The notes under the pieces: model-generated
Seen by the model: the letters and a program-made list of their open reading frames with translations, nothing else
Told to the model about the DNA's origin: nothing
The model's database searches: none
Part shown: positions 33,626 to 42,188 of the stretch, piece by piece
Numbering within the stretch: position 1 is the first letter of the stretch
Layout: each line of letters begins with the position of its first letter
From: Candidatus Thorarchaeota archaeon
GTDB lineage: Archaea; Asgardarchaeota; Thorarchaeia; Thorarchaeales; Thorarchaeaceae
Length of the DNA: 64,000 nucleotides
Reading direction: 5' to 3'
NCBI GenBank assembly: GCA_021498125.1
Contig: JAIZWL010000001.1
Location: forward strand, 1,292,099 to 1,356,098
Position numbers and translations under genes: made by a program

Positions 33626-34477
33626 TCACCAAGTTTTGCTTTTACGGAGAAAGAGTTTCCATGCGATGGATGCAGTGATATAGACTATGATTGCGAAAAA
33701 CACAACCTGTACAATAAGAAACTGCCATGTGAAGTAAAACCCAAGATAGCTTTCTACTACCGAATTATGCTCATTGGGATTCAGCATTTGTAGCAACAAG
33801 TTTCGTACTAACGCAGCGGGGCTCAAAGTTGGAAATGGAACCAAGCTGGACGAATAAAGACCAGTTCCTAGCTCAATTCCTGTCAGTCCATCCCACAGTA
33901 TTATAAATGCTATATTTATTGCAAACGCAACGCTTGACTTGTCAGTTGCGATATGGACAATAGACATGATGCTGACAAATATTATCGCAGTTATGATTGA
34001 AACCAATACTATTGGTCCCACGTATCTGACAAAAAGAAATGATGATTGGGCAACGAGTTCGCTATCTGCGTTCATGAGCCACTTTTGTGCAAAGATTGCC
34101 ACACCACAAGATAGTTCAATGAGGAAAACTGTGAAAGATAGCACGATCTGTCTTGAAAAGAATATGGTCTTACGTGAAATCGGATGCGATGCGAGTGTAT
34201 TCACCTGCTTTCTGAATGATGAAGACGAGTACATCCAGCCAACGACTGCAACTACTACATAGAGTGTGATATACAAGTTCTGAGTGTACTTCACAGTGAA
34301 TTCGAAGAACAGCGCCTGCTCGCTTCTGAGCGTGCCAGAGGTCACCCACACAACTGTAAAAAAGCTTGGAATAATGAATATAGCCAGTAGTCTACGAAGG
34401 TTCGCTCTATTATAAATTGAGTTGAGCGTCAATTTGAGAACGAGCGTAAACCGATCAATTGAGTCGGGTACTTGCAT
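33626..34477 (-). CDS. ABC-2 type permease, first of a pair
   Basis: The 283-residue protein has six membrane segments with the SSFRKQVNTLASHPISRKTIFFSRQIVLSF phrase typical of ABC-2 permeases. Its ATG shares one base with the stop of the upstream ATPase (TAATG), so translation is coupled. It forms the channel with the next gene. Confidence 0.8.
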   Translation of the reverse strand: MQVPDSIDRFTLVLKLTLNSIYNRANLRRLLAIFIIPSFFTVVWVTSGTLRSEQALFFEFTVKYTQNLYITLYVVVAVVGWMYSSSSFRKQVNTLASHPISRKTIFFSRQIVLSFTVFLIELSCGVAIFAQKWLMNADSELVAQSSFLFVRYVGPIVLVSIITAIIFVSIMSIVHIATDKSSVAFAINIAFIILWDGLTGIELGTGLYSSSLVPFPTLSPAALVRNLLLQMLNPNEHNSVVESYLGFYFTWQFLIVQVVFFAIIVYITASIAWKLFLRKSKTW

Positions 34478-35406
34478 TATTCCCTCCTCCGGGCAAGCTC
34501 CTTGAACGCACGTTCAAGATTTCCCTCTTCCTGTCGAAACTCGAGCAAGACGCCTCCGCAATCTTGAAGTCCCTGATGAATGCGTTGGGATGTTTCTTGT
34601 ATGTCTGCATTTTCCACAACAAGCTCATCGTCCTGGAATTGAACTGCCATCTCTGGATATAGCTCTTTCAGTCGATTGTAGAGATCAGCCAATTTTGTGG
34701 CACGGATTACTACATTACCTCTCGGCAAATCTGCTAGAATCTGGGTTGGGCTTCCTTTAGCTATTATGCGTCCATTAAAGAGAAATCCCACCTCAGTACT
34801 TATGCGCTCAAGCTCGTGTAAGATATGGCTAGAAATAAGGAAGCCGACACCGTGTTCGGTGAAGTATTGCTTGATAAGATCAAGTACCAAAAACCGTCCA
34901 TTAGGGTCAAGGTTGGCGGTCGGTTCATCCAGAATGATTAGTGACGGATTTCCCATAAAGCTTGCTGCAACTCCAATCAACTGTTTCATTCCTTTGGAGT
35001 AATCGACGATCCATCGGTCGGCCGCATCTTCCAGTTTCAAATAGCTGATAAGTTGCTGAGCCTGCCTCTTTGCCTCCTTGAATTGCATTCCCCGTATTCG
35101 GCCAATGAAGATGAGATACTCCAGTCCTGATATGCCTGCAGGATACTCCGCCACTTCATGTAGAAATGATACTTTCTTCTTGACCTCATACGCTTCCCTC
35201 CAACAGTCCATACCCTCTATGTGAATCGAACCGCTATCAGGTTGTAAGAGTCCACATAACATTCGGATAATTGTTGTCTTTCCTGCTCCGTTTGGCCCGA
35301 TAAGACCAAATATTTGGTTCTCGATCTCCAGACTCACATTATTGACTGCAATGATTCTTCTTTTATTTCCGTATGTCCTTGTAACATTTTCGAGTATTAT
35401 TTTCAC
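34477..35406 (-). CDS. ABC transporter ATP-binding protein
   Basis: The ATPase has Walker A GPNGAGKTT, signature YSKGMKQLIG and Walker B LIILDEPTANLD, followed by the H-loop SSHILHELERI; the C-terminal 80 residues match the DrrA/NatA accessory region. The frame begins at 35508, but I set the start at GTG 35406 (VKIILENVTRTYG), where the domain begins and a GGAGAG lies upstream, giving 309 residues. It powers the two ABC-2 permeases downstream. Confidence 0.9.
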   Translation of the reverse strand: MKIILENVTRTYGNKRRIIAVNNVSLEIENQIFGLIGPNGAGKTTIIRMLCGLLQPDSGSIHIEGMDCWREAYEVKKKVSFLHEVAEYPAGISGLEYLIFIGRIRGMQFKEAKRQAQQLISYLKLEDAADRWIVDYSKGMKQLIGVAASFMGNPSLIILDEPTANLDPNGRFLVLDLIKQYFTEHGVGFLISSHILHELERISTEVGFLFNGRIIAKGSPTQILADLPRGNVVIRATKLADLYNRLKELYPEMAVQFQDDELVVENADIQETSQRIHQGLQDCGGVLLEFRQEEGNLERAFKELARRRE

Positions 35407-35462
35407 AACTCGTTCTCTCCAACATATTCTCCAGCAACAGTATGAGATTAAGCAATAGTGGT

Positions 35463-35502
35463 GGTGACCGAAACCCTGATGGGTTTCATAAATTCGGTCA
35501 CC
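35463..35502 (-). promoter_or_regulatory. Compound inverted repeat between the secreted protein and the ABC genes
   Basis: Perfect 10-bp outer arms, GGTGACCGAA (35463-35472) and TTCGGTCACC (35493-35502), enclose a second hairpin, AAACCC-TGAT-GGGTTT (35471-35486). It lies upstream of the ABC ATPase start and downstream of the 207-residue secreted protein gene, so it may attenuate transcription between them or act as a binding site for a regulator. Confidence 0.45.
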
Positions 35503-35537
35503 TTTCACTTTACGAATTTACATGGTGAAATTATTAT

Positions 35538-36143
35538 TTAATAGCTCCAAGATATTTGATCTATGTACATTCTTGCTGAACTTGTGGTGTCTTTTGACGT
35601 ATATCCTATCAATGTACCATATGCCCCACCTGCAACAAATTTGACGCATATGAGCAGGTTTCCGCCATAGACATCATTTGTCGTTGCAGATATCGTGGGC
35701 TGGAAGTTAATATACGATTTATGGTTGGATGGTCCAATGTCACCACTAGTCCATGCGCAATGTTCCCAAAGTATTGTATGTGTATCGGCATTCAAAATTA
35801 GAACGTTCACATCAATTTGGCCATGACCAAAAATATTGGTCGATATATATGCGTAAATTCGAACAGTTGCGGTTATTGTCAAATAGTGATTGCCATTGAT
35901 ATTATCCCGGGCTCCAAGAAGGGCCCATCCATTTGAGGGAAAGCCTATTGCATTAACATGTGCAACGACATATCCATAATTATCATACGGATATGCATCT
36001 GAAGTACATCCCGCACCTGCGCCGTGATCAGAATAGGGGTACCCTGGCGTATCACTATTAGAGTATGCTGCAACGCCCTGCAGATTTACCGATGTCCATA
36101 CGACGCAAACCAGTAATAGAAGAACAATAGTCCTATGTTTCAT
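35538..36143 (-). CDS. Secreted protein, uncharacterised
   Basis: The protein has a clear signal peptide (MKHRTIVLLLLVCVVWTSVNLQGVAA, 26 residues described here by its ends MKHRT...GVAA) followed by a Tyr/Gly/Asn-rich mature part with few charges, predicted to be all-beta, ending TSSARMYIDQISWSY. The ATG at 36143 has GGAGG ten bases upstream and gives 201 residues; a TTG at 36161 is less likely. It precedes the ABC-2 export genes on the same strand and may be functionally linked to them. No family is recognised. Confidence 0.65.
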   Translation of the reverse strand: MKHRTIVLLLLVCVVWTSVNLQGVAAYSNSDTPGYPYSDHGAGAGCTSDAYPYDNYGYVVAHVNAIGFPSNGWALLGARDNINGNHYLTITATVRIYAYISTNIFGHGQIDVNVLILNADTHTILWEHCAWTSGDIGPSNHKSYINFQPTISATTNDVYGGNLLICVKFVAGGAYGTLIGYTSKDTTSSARMYIDQISWSY

Positions 36144-36222
36144 ATTTTCTATTTCCTCCAAACTTTATTGTTTGAGCCTGTTGGAACTCACACCCCAAGC
36201 TCAACCAAAAAAAAACAAGCGC

Positions 36223-36230
36223 TTTATAAA
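36223..36230 (-). promoter_or_regulatory. TATA box of the secreted-protein gene
   Basis: TTTATAAA, a self-complementary TATA sequence, lies 80 bases before the ATG at 36143 on the minus strand, followed by a poly-T stretch. It is the strongest TATA match in the region. Confidence 0.4.
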
Positions 36231-36295
36231 CATTACTTATTTTTATACCACACACAGCTTGGCTTGTTGTTGATTTATATGCTGTAGAAAATGGG

Positions 36296-36790
36296 TTGAT
36301 GAACAGGACGCGACTTTCCGGTGAGTATCATCTTGCGCTTGTATCTGCATTTGGGGCTACTGACTTTGCATTGAGTCGGGGCTGTCGTGTGGCTGCAATC
36401 AACTTCTCTGTTGAGATCCGTACTACGGGATGGGGTCGTGACCGCCATAAGATTGAGGATGTTCTTCTCTCCTATCAGGGTGGGGGCACCGTCATGCCCG
36501 TGCACGAGATTACTCGGTTGTGTGCTGACGCGCAGAGGCCTGTCTTAGTCCTGATGATCACTGATGCTGAGGTAGATAATTGGGATGAGATGGTGGCCAT
36601 GACCCGGCATCTCACAGATCGGGGGCATCACCTGTTCCTCTTTCATATCGGCGCTGCTGATACTGGTGAACAGGAGGAGGCGCGTGTCAGTCTATCCCGG
36701 GCTGGAGCCACTGTAATTCCTGTACGCAATGTCAATGATCTCGTGGGGCTTGTTCTGCGTGATATTCACGCGATATATCGGGCCCCATGA
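36296..36790 (+). pseudogene. Truncated VWA domain, diverged copy of the 3' end of the gene at 30992-32728
   Basis: The 164-residue frame aligns with the last 165 residues of the VWA protein upstream (TRLSGEYHLAL, AINFSVE, EDVLLSYQGGGT, MITDAEVDN, GLVLRD) at roughly 65-70% identity by eye. Similarity begins just after the MIDAS DSSGS, so the metal-binding loop and all N-terminal domains are missing. A TATA-like TTTATATG (36274-36281) about 20-25 bases before the ATG at 36299 means it could still be transcribed without a leader. It is best read as a leftover of recombination at the edge of the ABC-2 island. Confidence 0.7.
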
Positions 36791-36944
36791 TAAAGGAGTC
36801 ATCTATGCTCTTAGACGATTCCGGAAGAAACGTTCTATCTCCAAAGTGGATGGATCCATTCAATTTCCAGAGCCTGTTTCAACGTGTGAGAAATATACTC
36901 AAACATGGTAGAAGTAATTGAAATAGAACGGAGTTGAATGAACG

Positions 36945-37358
36945 TTGGTCACGCGCGAGCCTCTTGAGGTGATAGATCATTCTCTTGAGACCGTAGTCCA
37001 TATGGTTCGTGAAGATGAAGATGTCCTTGGAGTTGTTGTCTTTGGTAGTTATGCTCGCGGTGAACCATACAATGACGTTGATGTCTGTATAGTCCTCTGG
37101 CCTTCGTGTGTAGAGTCCGTAAATCCTCTCAAGAAAGAGATCAAGTATTCTGAGCATGGATTGGATGTGTCGATCTATCAGCGATTGCCTCTATACATTC
37201 AGGTCGAGGTTCTAAAGGATGGAGTCATCAAATACATGAAAGATGAAGATGCCTATTATGACATTGCAATATGGACGATTAAAGAATGGGAGGACTTTCG
37301 CCCTCGCTATCTTATGTACTTGGAAACAGTCTTAGATGGGCCAAAGGATTCTAAGTAA
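36945..37358 (+). CDS. MNT-type nucleotidyltransferase (putative antitoxin)
   Basis: The 137-residue protein has the minimal nucleotidyltransferase motif GSYARGEPYNDVDV (G34-V47, with D44 and D46 as metal ligands). In HEPN-MNT systems this enzyme AMPylates the toxin. The start is TTG at 36945; no better start lies in frame. Its 3' end overlaps the HEPN gene by 23 bases, the usual arrangement. Confidence 0.85.
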   Translation: MVTREPLEVIDHSLETVVHMVREDEDVLGVVVFGSYARGEPYNDVDVCIVLWPSCVESVNPLKKEIKYSEHGLDVSIYQRLPLYIQVEVLKDGVIKYMKDEDAYYDIAIWTIKEWEDFRPRYLMYLETVLDGPKDSK

Positions 37359-37752
37359 ACTTGATGAGCATGACCAGATCATGCATGAAATCAGGATAGT
37401 CTTGCCTCCAAGCTATGTTGAATACAAGAGTTCTCTTACTCAGAAACGTGCAATCGAACGCCTGATTCAAATAGCAATAGAGTGCGTGATTGATCTCTGT
37501 GCAGTGATTGTGAGCGCTCAACGACTTGGGATTCCCTCTTCTGAAATGGATGTATTCTCACAATTGGAGGGGATAGTATTTGATGCATCAACTATTGTGA
37601 AACTTAGGGAAATGAAACGATTTGGGAATAGGATTGTTCACAGATATGGAAACATCGATGACGCCTATGTGTTAGAGGCTGTACATGAGCTCTTGAGTAA
37701 TCTGGCAAAGATTTCCGACCTGACTCGTCAGTTCTTGGTTTCGCATGACTGA
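37336..37752 (+). CDS. HEPN-domain protein (HepT/DUF86-like putative RNase toxin)
   Basis: The 138-residue all-helical protein carries the HEPN active-site helix KRFGNRIVHRYGNID. Arg95 and His102 make an Rx6H motif and Tyr104 sits at the position AMPylated in related HepT toxins. Family members cleave RNA, often tRNA, when released from the MNT partner. It overlaps the MNT gene by 23 bases. The motif spacing differs a little from the common Rx4-HxY form, so activity is likely but not certain. Confidence 0.82.
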   Translation: MGQRILSKLDEHDQIMHEIRIVLPPSYVEYKSSLTQKRAIERLIQIAIECVIDLCAVIVSAQRLGIPSSEMDVFSQLEGIVFDASTIVKLREMKRFGNRIVHRYGNIDDAYVLEAVHELLSNLAKISDLTRQFLVSHD

Positions 37753-37817
37753 TTCATACCGCAAATATCTGTGATATATTTACTTAAATTATATCTGATA
37801 TGCTCACGAATGTAGAC

Positions 37818-40091
37818 TCATTCCTCATACGCCTGTTTCTTGCGGGCAAAGATCACTATGACCATTATCGTGAGTCCTGTTGCAAGCAGAACTCCTGCAA
37901 CTGCCATACCAAAATATGTGGTGCTTGTGGTTGACGGGATAGATACGTTTGTTGTCGTTGATGGTTGTTCAGAGTTAGTTGTTGTAGTGGCACTGATATC
38001 TGGAATTTTCGGGAAGATGTTGATTGTGTAGCCCGGTTGGATCTGATTCTGCGAGATTAGGAGAATGCGTGTTCCATTGGTCACTACACTGACATTGAAT
38101 GAGAAAATTTTATTATGTGAGGTGAAAGTCCCCAGCGACCTGTTTGCATCAAGAGAATGAACAAAATATGTGCCATCCGGAAGACCATACTGACTCAAAT
38201 CAATTGTATAATTAAACACGCGGCTCTCATTGTTGAAGTTACAGATGGCCGCCAACAGAGTGTCATCCTCGACAAGTCCCTGCGTGATGAGCACATTCTC
38301 AGTAGCGTTAGTGGAGATCGAGTTTGTGATGTTGAGAAACTTTGCGAATGCTCGTATCAGCGTTCTATAGAGCAACCAAAGATCTGGTTCCTTCTCATGG
38401 TCATAGTTTGCGACTTTTCCCGGGTCGGTCGTGGCGTCAAGCGTTCCGCAATAGAGGATCCATCCACTATCGGGCATTGAGGCATTATGGTAGAGTACAA
38501 TGGATGTGTCATTAATTCTTGTGCGAGTACCATTGTCGTCCACAATGTATTCGAGTCCTAATAGGTGATAATCGGCACTGAAATTATCCGATCTAAGATA
38601 GCGTGAATAATAGTATGGCGCATCATACACAAGATTGAGGTCGAGCAGATTTGGAGTTGTAATGTTCAATAGAATATGTCCGCTGCGAACATATTCAGTG
38701 GAATTGTGCTCGATGAGATAGGCCAATCTTGACTCCTCTGGTCCCGGTTCATTACCCACACCTCCCAGAAACACAACATTTCCGCCATTCGCAATATAGT
38801 CGTTGATTTTGGTGACTGTAGCATTGTAGTGCCAATAGTCCGTCAGCAGAATGAGCGAGTACTTGGAGAGATCAACGTCCGTCTTTGCGAAACATCTCTG
38901 ATTGATGAGATCGTATTCAGTGAACAGTCTTAGATTTGAAACGTGGCATATCGGTTCTCCGGTCTGGTAGCCATCACCCACAACAAGTACCTCCGGACTG
39001 GAGTTCAGAGTCGGAAGGTAGTTCAGCTGGCCTGCTAAGTTATCAACATACTTGAACAACTTGCGCCCCATCACATCAGTTCTTCCCTGTCCCCAGCTCC
39101 ATGTGTAACTGTTATTGTTCTCAGGTGCCCAATCAAAGAAACCGAGAGCATCGACTCCTGAGACATAGGATGTCCAGGTCTCCCGGCGGATCTGCTCATA
39201 GCTTCCCTCGTGATAATAGAGCCCATCTCCCGCCGTGTTGAGAAAGTCCCAGATCGTTCCCCAGATGGTCATGAAGAGAGGCCTCTCCGAGAGTGAGGTC
39301 TTGTATCTGCGGATGGTCTCGTACAAGAGCCAAGGATAGTCTTTTGCATAGTAACAATCGAGCAGGTTGATGTCTGCATTCACTTCATATGCCGCACAGA
39401 GATCATCGACTATGCCCCATGTGGGCGGCATGAGAATGAATTGGGTGACCAGAGCGTGTGGGATCTTGCTCTTGATATAATCATAAAAATAATTGTAGAC
39501 CCAGACCGACTTGTTGTTGAGCCATTCAACTTCAGTCCACCGTTCAGAGTTGTTCGCCTCATATAGTGGCTTGAGATGAAATCCCGTGTCTGCAAAGTAG
39601 ATGTTGTCGTACTTTGCAATATCGTCGGAAACCTTGGAGTAGATGTCGGAAAACCGTAGCCATGCAGGTTCCTCATCGCCAACCCCTACAGCCCAAATAC
39701 TTGAGGTATTCATGTACCGTTCCGGAGGCGGTGCGTTAGGATCTTCATAACTTGGAACTGGCCCGAGATTGAGACCGAAATCTACTGCTTCTTCGGCCCA
39801 ATGTCGGATTGTTGTATTGTAGATGATGTCCAGTGGATTTGTGATGTTGTTGCACCAGAACCCGGTCATATGGATCACTTTTGCACCAGCAGATGCCACA
39901 CGATCTATGTATTCAAGATCAAAGGGGGATAGTTGTCCTGCCGAATACCAGATAGTGAAGTTCCCGATGATCAGGTCATCTAGACCGAAGAGACCTCCGT
40001 GCATGGTGTCAATGGCCACAGTGCATGGGACTATTGCCATCTGAAGTAGAACTAAGACAATAGATGCACCGCAAATACACCTTGAAACCAT
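37818..40091 (-). CDS. Large cell-surface protein, glycoside-hydrolase-like with C-terminal membrane anchor
   Basis: From the ATG at 40091 the protein has 757 residues: a signal peptide (MVSRCICGASIVLVLLQMAI), a TIM-barrel-like domain (to about residue 380, with VGVGDEEPAW and FFDWAPENN), a flavodoxin-like domain resembling the trimerisation domain of beta-galactosidases (ILLTDYWHYNATVTKINDYIANGGNVVFLGG), a beta-sandwich part, a Thr/Ser-rich stalk and one membrane segment ending in KKQAYEE. More than twenty Asn-X-Ser/Thr sites suggest heavy N-glycosylation. The domain reading is by eye; the substrate is unknown. An upstream TTG at 40148 is less likely. Confidence 0.65.
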   Translation of the reverse strand: MVSRCICGASIVLVLLQMAIVPCTVAIDTMHGGLFGLDDLIIGNFTIWYSAGQLSPFDLEYIDRVASAGAKVIHMTGFWCNNITNPLDIIYNTTIRHWAEEAVDFGLNLGPVPSYEDPNAPPPERYMNTSSIWAVGVGDEEPAWLRFSDIYSKVSDDIAKYDNIYFADTGFHLKPLYEANNSERWTEVEWLNNKSVWVYNYFYDYIKSKIPHALVTQFILMPPTWGIVDDLCAAYEVNADINLLDCYYAKDYPWLLYETIRRYKTSLSERPLFMTIWGTIWDFLNTAGDGLYYHEGSYEQIRRETWTSYVSGVDALGFFDWAPENNNSYTWSWGQGRTDVMGRKLFKYVDNLAGQLNYLPTLNSSPEVLVVGDGYQTGEPICHVSNLRLFTEYDLINQRCFAKTDVDLSKYSLILLTDYWHYNATVTKINDYIANGGNVVFLGGVGNEPGPEESRLAYLIEHNSTEYVRSGHILLNITTPNLLDLNLVYDAPYYYSRYLRSDNFSADYHLLGLEYIVDDNGTRTRINDTSIVLYHNASMPDSGWILYCGTLDATTDPGKVANYDHEKEPDLWLLYRTLIRAFAKFLNITNSISTNATENVLITQGLVEDDTLLAAICNFNNESRVFNYTIDLSQYGLPDGTYFVHSLDANRSLGTFTSHNKIFSFNVSVVTNGTRILLISQNQIQPGYTINIFPKIPDISATTTTNSEQPSTTTNVSIPSTTSTTYFGMAVAGVLLATGLTIMVIVIFARKKQAYEE

Positions 40092-40368
40092 ACGCTTACT
40101 CTCTCTTAGCAGAATGATCCATATTTCTGAATGCATGAATGTTGTCAAAAATCAATTTATGATTTTTGAATTCTCAATCCTGCGAAAAATCGAGTACATG
40201 TGGACTGCCCATTTGGATTCCTTGCCACTGCAAAGCCTAAATATTATCATATTATTAAATGGATCAGCGGTAGAACAGAAAGGAAAGTAATAAATAAAAA
40301 GGCCTATCTTTTAGTAAATCTATAGCGCGGTTCCCACGGATCCAAATATTCATAATGAATTCTAATTC

Positions 40369-41283
40369 CTATTTGCCAATCGTTTCACGAATAGTATCTA
40401 CGATCTCCAACAACTGTTGCTTTTCTTCACGGGTTAATTGCTCTTTACCTATACGCTCCCGAATATATTGTAATGTCTGTTTCAAGCCAGCCTCTCTCAA
40501 CAAAATGTCAAGACCCACCTCGTCAATGACGGCCTTCACGCCCACCTCGTCAATGACGGCCTTCACGCCCACCTCGTCAATGACGGCCTTCACGCCAAAA
40601 TCCTCGATGAGTTCTTTCAATGTGGCTACTTCAGTCATGGTGATCCCCTTTTTTCTTAACAGGCGTTGAATTGTCTTCCGTTTGACCTTATAGAGCGTAT
40701 ACCCATATAATCTCTTAGTCTCAGGACTTGTAAGGACCATGTCCAGCACCTGCTCGATATCTGTCTCTCGAAAGAGCAGAAACGGCAGGTTTTCAGGGGT
40801 CAGCATGAGACCGTTCACGTCCACGAAATATACTTGGAGTCCACCGCCGACCGCTTCCGTGGGCGACGGATATCTGCTTATACCCGGAGCCATAGTCTCG
40901 GTGTGTGAAGTGATCAGATGCCGGAGAGTATCAGACGCCCCGACATAGACCACCATGGCAGCGATCCCCGGCTCAAAAAAGTGGAGCCGCTTCTCCATGG
41001 CAAATAAGCCACAATACCCGATCAATCGCCAGATGTGCGACTCATTTAGCGGATCGGTAGGGCCCTTGAACTCGTAAACGACAAATGGTGGAAGCTGGTT
41101 GATGAGCCAGGCGACAACGCCCATATCCTGAGGCAAGGGACAGATACGTTGGGTGATAAAGTCCACTCGAAGTGGAAACTTTGCCACTTCGGACCCAGCA
41201 ATTGATCGGACACAGTCACGTGATAGAAGTAACTCCATAATGCCCTTGAAGGCCGAGTCATGCTGGTCACGTTCGTCAGTCAA
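40369..41283 (-). CDS. PD-(D/E)XK nuclease-like protein (Rpn/PDDEXK transposase-like group)
   Basis: The 304-residue protein has the N-terminal HDSAFKGIMELL helix, the catalytic Asp in RVDFIT and E-x-K in VVYEFKG, followed by ESHIWRLIGYCGL, the pattern of the Rpn/PDDEXK_2 group. A helical tail follows, with three identical copies of GVKAVIDEV (about residues 230-256) encoded by a perfect 27-bp tandem repeat. Such proteins are often linked to mobile DNA. It lies next to a MITE copy (41348-41479). Confidence 0.72.
   Translation of the reverse strand: MTDERDQHDSAFKGIMELLLSRDCVRSIAGSEVAKFPLRVDFITQRICPLPQDMGVVAWLINQLPPFVVYEFKGPTDPLNESHIWRLIGYCGLFAMEKRLHFFEPGIAAMVVYVGASDTLRHLITSHTETMAPGISRYPSPTEAVGGGLQVYFVDVNGLMLTPENLPFLLFRETDIEQVLDMVLTSPETKRLYGYTLYKVKRKTIQRLLRKKGITMTEVATLKELIEDFGVKAVIDEVGVKAVIDEVGVKAVIDEVGLDILLREAGLKQTLQYIRERIGKEQLTREEKQQLLEIVDTIRETIGK
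40516..40596 (-). repeat. Three perfect 27-bp tandem repeats within a gene
   Basis: The unit starts CACCTCGTCAATGACG on the plus strand and is repeated three times without change at 40516, 40543 and 40570. On the coding strand each encodes GVKAVIDEV. Being identical in DNA, the copies are recent or kept alike by slippage; the length is a multiple of three so the frame survives changes in number. Confidence 0.93.
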
Positions 41284-41347
41284 CTGGGTGCCTCTCTTAG
41301 TTTAGTCTACAGGACTACTTGGTTCTTATAGACATACTGCCACCAGT

Positions 41348-41479
41348 GGCTCTGTGTGGAAAGTCCACAGGTATGAACAGGATCAATCAAGATAGGGAAC
41401 TAGTGTAATCTGAATAGGATATCACGTTAAGGTGATTTTCTCTCTTACGATCTTGCTTATCGCCTTTTCACACAGAGCC
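41348..41479. mobile_element. 132-bp MITE-related element, copy 3 (diverged, inverted)
   Basis: The ends GGCTCTGTGTGGAAAGTC and GCCTTTTCACACAGAGCC are inverted repeats with two mismatches and match the ends of copies 1 and 2, but the interior is different and the orientation is opposite. No target duplication is seen (flanks GCCACCAGT and GATCATGTT), which suggests later rearrangement or a deletion on one side. Its right 48 bases supply the first 16 codons of the next gene. Confidence 0.75.
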
Positions 41480-41887
41480 GATCATGTTGAAGTCTTTATT
41501 TGTGATTCGAACAACTATTCCACATGGCTTGCTGGCGGTAACGTGACAAAATATGCTAGCAAGACTGAACTTCAATCTGGGACTATTGGCTCCTTTATAG
41601 TCCCATATTCTGGGACATGGTATTTGGTCTTTGTTGCTACTGGCGAGCCCGACACAATAACGATCCCCATAGGTTTCAATATAGAAACTTCAGGTACCGT
41701 GACGACAACAACTCCTACAACTTCTACACAACCAAATACTTCTACGCAGTCAAATACAGATACGACTAACATTCCATGGATTCCATGGTTCTCAAGTGAT
41801 TATCTTTTTCTTATTATGATAGCAATTGTGGGGCTGGTTTCTGTAGCTGTTCTATGGCAAGTGACTAAACGTAAGCGTGCTCCATAG
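41432..41887 (+). CDS. Membrane-anchored surface protein fragment with MITE-derived N terminus
   Basis: The 151-residue frame starts within the MITE: residues 1-16 (MIFSLTILLIAFSHRA) are read from the element. The rest is a beta-rich domain (FIVPYSGTWYLVFVATGEPDTITIPI), a Thr-rich stalk and a C-terminal membrane segment with a basic end (KRKRAP), the layout of a cell-surface protein anchored at its C terminus. The element seems to have replaced the original 5' end. The hydrophobic 16 residues could act as a poor signal; whether it is expressed is unknown. Confidence 0.55.
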   Translation: MIFSLTILLIAFSHRADHVEVFICDSNNYSTWLAGGNVTKYASKTELQSGTIGSFIVPYSGTWYLVFVATGEPDTITIPIGFNIETSGTVTTTTPTTSTQPNTSTQSNTDTTNIPWIPWFSSDYLFLIMIAIVGLVSVAVLWQVTKRKRAP

Positions 41888-42188
41888 ATGCTCTCTATTC
41901 TGGTTATGATACGGGGCATTTCTCTTGCCCATTTTTATTTACTAATTTTGTGCGGAAGATACTAGATAGTTGTTAAAGATACATGAAAAATATGGTAGAT
42001 GCGCCTTTGTTTTCTAGTAGCATGATTGGTTTTGATATATGTTGATGAGTCATATGTTTCATTTCTGTTGGGATCGCGGACGGTCAATTGACCTACTAAT
42101 TGAACATGGAATAATTAGATGTTCAGAGATAAATGACGGGACTTGTAGCATTTTTGTTTGACCTTTTGTTTTGGATCATTCAATAGTT
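41888..42188. other. Gene-free stretch
   Basis: This A/T-rich interval lies between the surface-protein fragment and the 3' end of thyX. I see no RNA fold, repeat or frame in it that stands out; T-runs near 41925-41945 may end transcription of the preceding gene. Confidence 0.5.

Noticed and set aside
40516-40596. Possible CRISPR array
   Set aside because: The 27-bp units are directly adjacent without spacers and lie in frame inside a gene.
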